Assembly: GCA_002371625.1 (NCBI GenBank) | Contig: DFFV01000003.1 | Span: forward strand, 1 to 8,381 | Source: Ruminococcus sp. UBA3767 | GTDB taxonomy: Bacteria; Bacillota; Clostridia; Oscillospirales; Ruminococcaceae | DNA length: 8,381 nt | Direction of reading: 5' to 3' | In this document: piece by piece, positions 5,409 to 8,381 of the stretch | How positions within the stretch are numbered: position 1 is the first letter of the stretch | How the letters are laid out: every line of letters begins with the position of its first letter | The notes under the pieces: model-generated | What the model saw: the letters and a program-made list of their open reading frames with translations, nothing else | Told to the model about the DNA's origin: nothing | Database searches by the model: none | Program-made: the position numbers and the translations under genes

Positions 5409-5431
5409 GTCACAAAATGATAATATATCGC

Positions 5432-5460
5432 TTGATAATAGATATATAATGTGGTATAAT
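5432..5460 (+). promoter_or_regulatory. Sigma-A promoter with extended -10 for the ABC transporter
   Basis: TTGATA at 5432-5437 is followed after exactly 17 bases by TATAAT at 5455-5460, preceded by TGTGG, the same extended element as in the leftward promoter. Transcription should begin near 5467. This excludes the in-frame ATG at 5407 and supports translation from 5530. Confidence 0.87.
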
Positions 5461-5529
5461 TATAATACTTTGGTATGGAGTTTCTCTGTGCCGATAGTTC
5501 AAAAAATAAATAAGAAAGGGGCATACCTG

Positions 5530-8325
5530 ATGCTCAGTCTGAAGAATATCTTTAAGAGCTACAAAACAGGTGATACTGAAGTACAGGCGCTAAAAGGCGT
5601 GAGTATGGACTTCCGTGACAGCGAGTTCGTTTCAATACTCGGTCCTTCGGGATGCGGCAAGACTACCTTGCTCAATATCGTCGGCGGACTTGACCAGTAC
5701 ACCTCGGGTGACCTTATCATCAACGGCAGATCAACCAAGGATTTTAAGGACGCTGATTGGGATTCTTACAGAAACCACAGGGTAGGATTTGTTTTCCAAA
5801 GCTACAATCTTATCCCGCATCAAACAGTGCTTTCAAACGTTGAGCTTGCACTGACTCTTTCGGGAGTTTCAAAAGCTGAAAGAAGAAAGAGGGCTACACA
5901 GGCTCTTGAACAGGTAGGACTGGGCGACCAGCTGAATAAAAAACCTAACCAGATGTCGGGCGGTCAGATGCAGAGAGTTGCTATCGCAAGAGCCCTGGTA
6001 AATGACCCGGATATACTGCTTGCCGATGAGCCGACAGGTGCGCTGGACACACAGACGAGCCTGCAGATAATGGAGATACTCAAAAAGATCTCCAAGGATA
6101 AGCTGATCGTTATGGTAACGCACAACCCCGAACTTGCGCAGTCTTATTCTTCAAGGATAATCAAGCTGCTCGACGGCGAGGTGGTTGACGACAGCGATCC
6201 TTATGAGTGCCCCGAGCCTGAAAAGAAACCCGAGATGAGCAAAAAGGAAGCCAGGAAGGCTGCTAAGGCTGAAAGGAAAAAGCTCAAGACCTCGATGAAC
6301 TTCTTTACGGCGCTTTCACTTTCGCTGAATAATCTGCTTACCAAAAAGGCAAGAACGATGCTGACATCATTTGCGGGAAGTATCGGTATTATCGGTATTG
6401 CGCTGATACTTTCGCTTTCAAACGGTGTTCAGGTCTACATAGACCACGTTCAGAGCGATACCCTTTCAAGCTATCCTCTGACGATAACCAAGACCACGAC
6501 AAGCACAAACTCGCTTTTCAAGATAATGGCGGAACAGCGGACGGCTAACCCCGACCACGACAAAGACAAGGTCTACTCGCAGAATCAGATGGGCAAGCTG
6601 ATAAACACCTATATGCAGGAGACTAAGGTGAACGACCTTGAAAAGTTCAAAACGTTCCTTGATAACAACGAGGAGCTGGAAAAATACACAACGAGCATTC
6701 AGTATTCGTATTCAACAAAGCCTTTTATCTACAACGAATATGATGCCTCAAAGGGCATTGAGCAGGTCAACCCTTCCACTGTCGGTGATTACATGGGTAT
6801 GGGCGAGATGTTCAGTATGAGCGCTGAAATGGAAGGTATGTCGGGAATGAGCGACAGTATGTTCGGCGGACAGAGCACTAACATTTTCGGCGAGATAATA
6901 GACAACAAGGAGCTTATCAAAAAGCAGTATGATGTGCTGGCAGGTAAATTCCCCGAGAGCTACGATGAGGTAGTGCTGGTAGTTGACAAGAACAACGAGC
7001 TGAATGACTATGTGCTTTACACACTGGGCTGGCTGGACAAAAAGCCGCTGGAAAACATCATCGCCAAGGTGTTCACAGGCGAAAAGGTAGACGTTGACGC
7101 AGGACAGAAGAGCTACACTTATGAGGAAATGCTGGCGCTGAGATTCAGGCTGCTTGCACCGACCGACAAATACGAAAAGAGCGGCAATATATGGGTCGAT
7201 AAATCAAGCGACGAGGAATTCATGAAAAAGGCTCTGGAGAATGCTCCGCAGATAAAGGTCGTTGGTGTTATAAGACCTAACGAGGACGCTGCGGCAGCTT
7301 CTATAAACGGTTCTATCGGCTACACTCACGAGCTTGCGGAGTACCTGGTAAACAGGGTGAGCAAGAGCGAGATAGTCAAGGAGCAGCTCGAAAACAAGGA
7401 CACAGATATTTTTACGGGACTCAAATTTGGTGACGGCAAGACAAAATCAACTCTCACCGATGCGCAGAAGGCTCAGATACAGCAGATGCAGCAGGGCGCA
7501 AATTCTCAGGCTCAGGCAGGAACAGGCAGCATGATGGGGATGAGCGGTTCTATGACAGACCCGAGCCAGATGACCGAATCTGAAAAGAAATATATGCAGT
7601 CGCTTACTCCCGAGCAGATGCAGCTGATGCAGCAAATGGCAAAGGAACGCATGGATATGCTGAAGAAATCTCAGGACAGCAAAACTGCGCTGACCTCGGA
7701 TTCGACCTACGACCAGAACCTGAACACGCTGGGTTATGCAGAGCTTACAAAGCCGAGCTTCATCAATATATATCCTAAGGATTTTGAATCCAAGGAGAAG
7801 ATAGTTGATATTATAAAGAAATACAACGATGATGCAAAAGCCGACGGCAGAGAGGGCGAAGTCATCGAATACACTGACTATGTCGGTCTGATGATGTCTT
7901 CGATAACAGATATAATCAGTGCGATCAGCTACATTCTCATTGCTTTCGTTGCTATATCGCTGGTAGTTTCTTCGATAATGATAGGTATCATCACCTACAT
8001 TTCTGTTCTTGAAAGAACAAAGGAGATCGGTATACTGCGTGCTATCGGTGCTTCAAAGAAAGACGTTTCGCACGTATTCAACGCAGAAACTGTTATCGTC
8101 GGACTTACAGCCGGACTGCTCGGAATAGGTATCAGCTACCTGCTGACTATCCCGATAAACATGATAATAGCAAGTGTTACGGACGTAAGCATGAGGGCAT
8201 CCATACCGATACTCGGTGCGGTGATACTCGTTGCGATAAGCGTTGTTCTGACTCTCATCGCAGGTCTTATGCCTTCAAGGATCGCTGCAAAGAAGGATCC
8301 CGTTATCGCACTTCGCACAGAATGA
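5530..8325 (+). CDS. MacB/FtsX-type ABC transporter, fused ATPase and permease, Met-rich outer domain
   Basis: This 931-residue membrane protein joins an ATPase and an FtsX-like permease, and would act as a dimer. The N-terminal LolD/MacB-type ATPase shows Walker A GPSGCGKTT (38-46), Q-loop Gln90, signature MSGGQ (142-146), Walker B ILLADEP with Asp166-Glu167, and His198. A lysine-rich helical linker (about 231-254) leads to transmembrane segment 1 (about 277-299). A very large extracytoplasmic domain (about 300-790) follows, then three C-terminal segments (about 793-822, 851-879, 891-915) with the family loop ERTKEIGILRAIGASKKDV (828-846). The outer domain holds two Met-rich stretches, 422-444 and 668-710. 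Start 5530 follows AAAGGGG by eight bases and lies after the promoter; the longer frame from 5407 does not. Relatives export peptides, antibiotics or lipoproteins or move no substrate at all; the substrate here is unknown. No separate adaptor gene is visible in the window. Confidence 0.9.
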   Translation: MLSLKNIFKSYKTGDTEVQALKGVSMDFRDSEFVSILGPSGCGKTTLLNIVGGLDQYTSGDLIINGRSTKDFKDADWDSYRNHRVGFVFQSYNLIPHQTVLSNVELALTLSGVSKAERRKRATQALEQVGLGDQLNKKPNQMSGGQMQRVAIARALVNDPDILLADEPTGALDTQTSLQIMEILKKISKDKLIVMVTHNPELAQSYSSRIIKLLDGEVVDDSDPYECPEPEKKPEMSKKEARKAAKAERKKLKTSMNFFTALSLSLNNLLTKKARTMLTSFAGSIGIIGIALILSLSNGVQVYIDHVQSDTLSSYPLTITKTTTSTNSLFKIMAEQRTANPDHDKDKVYSQNQMGKLINTYMQETKVNDLEKFKTFLDNNEELEKYTTSIQYSYSTKPFIYNEYDASKGIEQVNPSTVGDYMGMGEMFSMSAEMEGMSGMSDSMFGGQSTNIFGEIIDNKELIKKQYDVLAGKFPESYDEVVLVVDKNNELNDYVLYTLGWLDKKPLENIIAKVFTGEKVDVDAGQKSYTYEEMLALRFRLLAPTDKYEKSGNIWVDKSSDEEFMKKALENAPQIKVVGVIRPNEDAAAASINGSIGYTHELAEYLVNRVSKSEIVKEQLENKDTDIFTGLKFGDGKTKSTLTDAQKAQIQQMQQGANSQAQAGTGSMMGMSGSMTDPSQMTESEKKYMQSLTPEQMQLMQQMAKERMDMLKKSQDSKTALTSDSTYDQNLNTLGYAELTKPSFINIYPKDFESKEKIVDIIKKYNDDAKADGREGEVIEYTDYVGLMMSSITDIISAISYILIAFVAISLVVSSIMIGIITYISVLERTKEIGILRAIGASKKDVSHVFNAETVIVGLTAGLLGIGISYLLTIPINMIIASVTDVSMRASIPILGAVILVAISVVLTLIAGLMPSRIAAKKDPVIALRTE
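6793..6861 (+). other. Coding segment for Met-rich stretch 1 of the ABC transporter
   Basis: Residues 422-444 hold eight methionines in 23 positions (422, 424, 427, 430, 434, 437, 440, 444), spaced two to four apart among Gly, Ser and Glu. The spacing resembles Met motifs that bind Cu(I) or Ag(I) in periplasmic proteins, but it could also be a flexible hydrophobic surface. Metal binding is inference. Confidence 0.6.
7531..7659 (+). other. Coding segment for Met/Gln-rich stretch 2 of the ABC transporter
   Basis: Residues 668-710 hold eleven methionines in 43 positions, beginning SMMGMSGSM and continuing as a probable helix rich in Met, Gln, Lys and Glu (LTPEQMQLMQQMAKERMDM). A Gln/Ala-rich stretch (about 645-663) precedes it. 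It may form an extracytoplasmic helical hairpin or coiled coil. Confidence 0.6.
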
Positions 8326-8381
8326 TTTTTCAAGAAGCTCACGCTTATGTGATGCGCTGATAAAGAAGTTTTTCGCCATAG
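8326..8381. other. Short tail after the ABC gene
   Basis: These 56 bases up to the window edge contain no gene start and no convincing terminator. A weak complementarity around 8337-8360 is too imperfect to call. Confidence 0.5.

Noticed and set aside
5407..5529. 41-residue N-terminal extension of the ABC transporter
   Set aside because: The extension encodes the promoter and leader, lacks any family similarity, and its ATG lies upstream of the predicted transcription start; homologs begin at the MLSLKNIFKSY-like position.

Overview
The window looks like a chromosomal segment of a Gram-positive Clostridia bacterium, most likely a Ruminococcus/Oscillospiraceae-type organism. This rests on three things: a leftward gene cluster (PLP decarboxylase - darA - holB - ricT) that follows the Bacillus/Clostridium order yaaO-tmk-yaaQ-yaaR-holB-yaaT; strong GGAGG-type ribosome binding sites with TTG and GTG starts; and sigma-A promoters with extended -10 elements (TGnTATAAT). 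The genus is inferred from family resemblance only. No rRNA, tRNA, CRISPR array, transposase or phage gene was seen.

Left half (minus strand, 1-3755): one apparent operon read leftward from a strong promoter at 3728-3755. In transcription order it holds a 104-residue sigma-region-4-like DNA-binding protein; a fold-type I PLP Orn/Lys/Arg-decarboxylase-like protein that starts with TTG and is tightly coupled to the gene before it; DarA, a PII-like cyclic-di-AMP receptor; HolB, the delta-prime clamp-loader subunit; and RicT (PSP1 domain), cut by the left edge of the window. tmk and yaaR, which sit among these genes in Bacillus subtilis, are absent.

Middle (3664-4046): a 383-base divergent control region. 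It carries the leftward promoter, a rightward promoter at 3827-3855, three related short palindromes, and a long leader with mutually exclusive hairpins just before the ribosome binding site of the next gene.

Right half (plus strand, 4047-8325): a two-gene operon (a DUF896/YnzC-family small protein, then a WYL-domain transcription regulator, 1 base apart) ends in a structured 3' region and a strong intrinsic terminator at 5331-5360. A separate promoter at 5432-5460 then drives a single large MacB/FtsX-type ABC transporter with ATPase and permease in one chain. Its very large extracytoplasmic domain carries two methionine-rich stretches, which is the most unusual protein feature here.

The left operon joins housekeeping functions (replication clamp loading, c-di-AMP sensing, the RNase Y/Spo0A-associated Ric complex). 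The right side looks like a stress-response or export module: a WYL regulator that may sense nucleic acid or a small ligand, a small protein whose B. subtilis relative belongs to an SOS operon, and an exporter that the regulator may or may not control.
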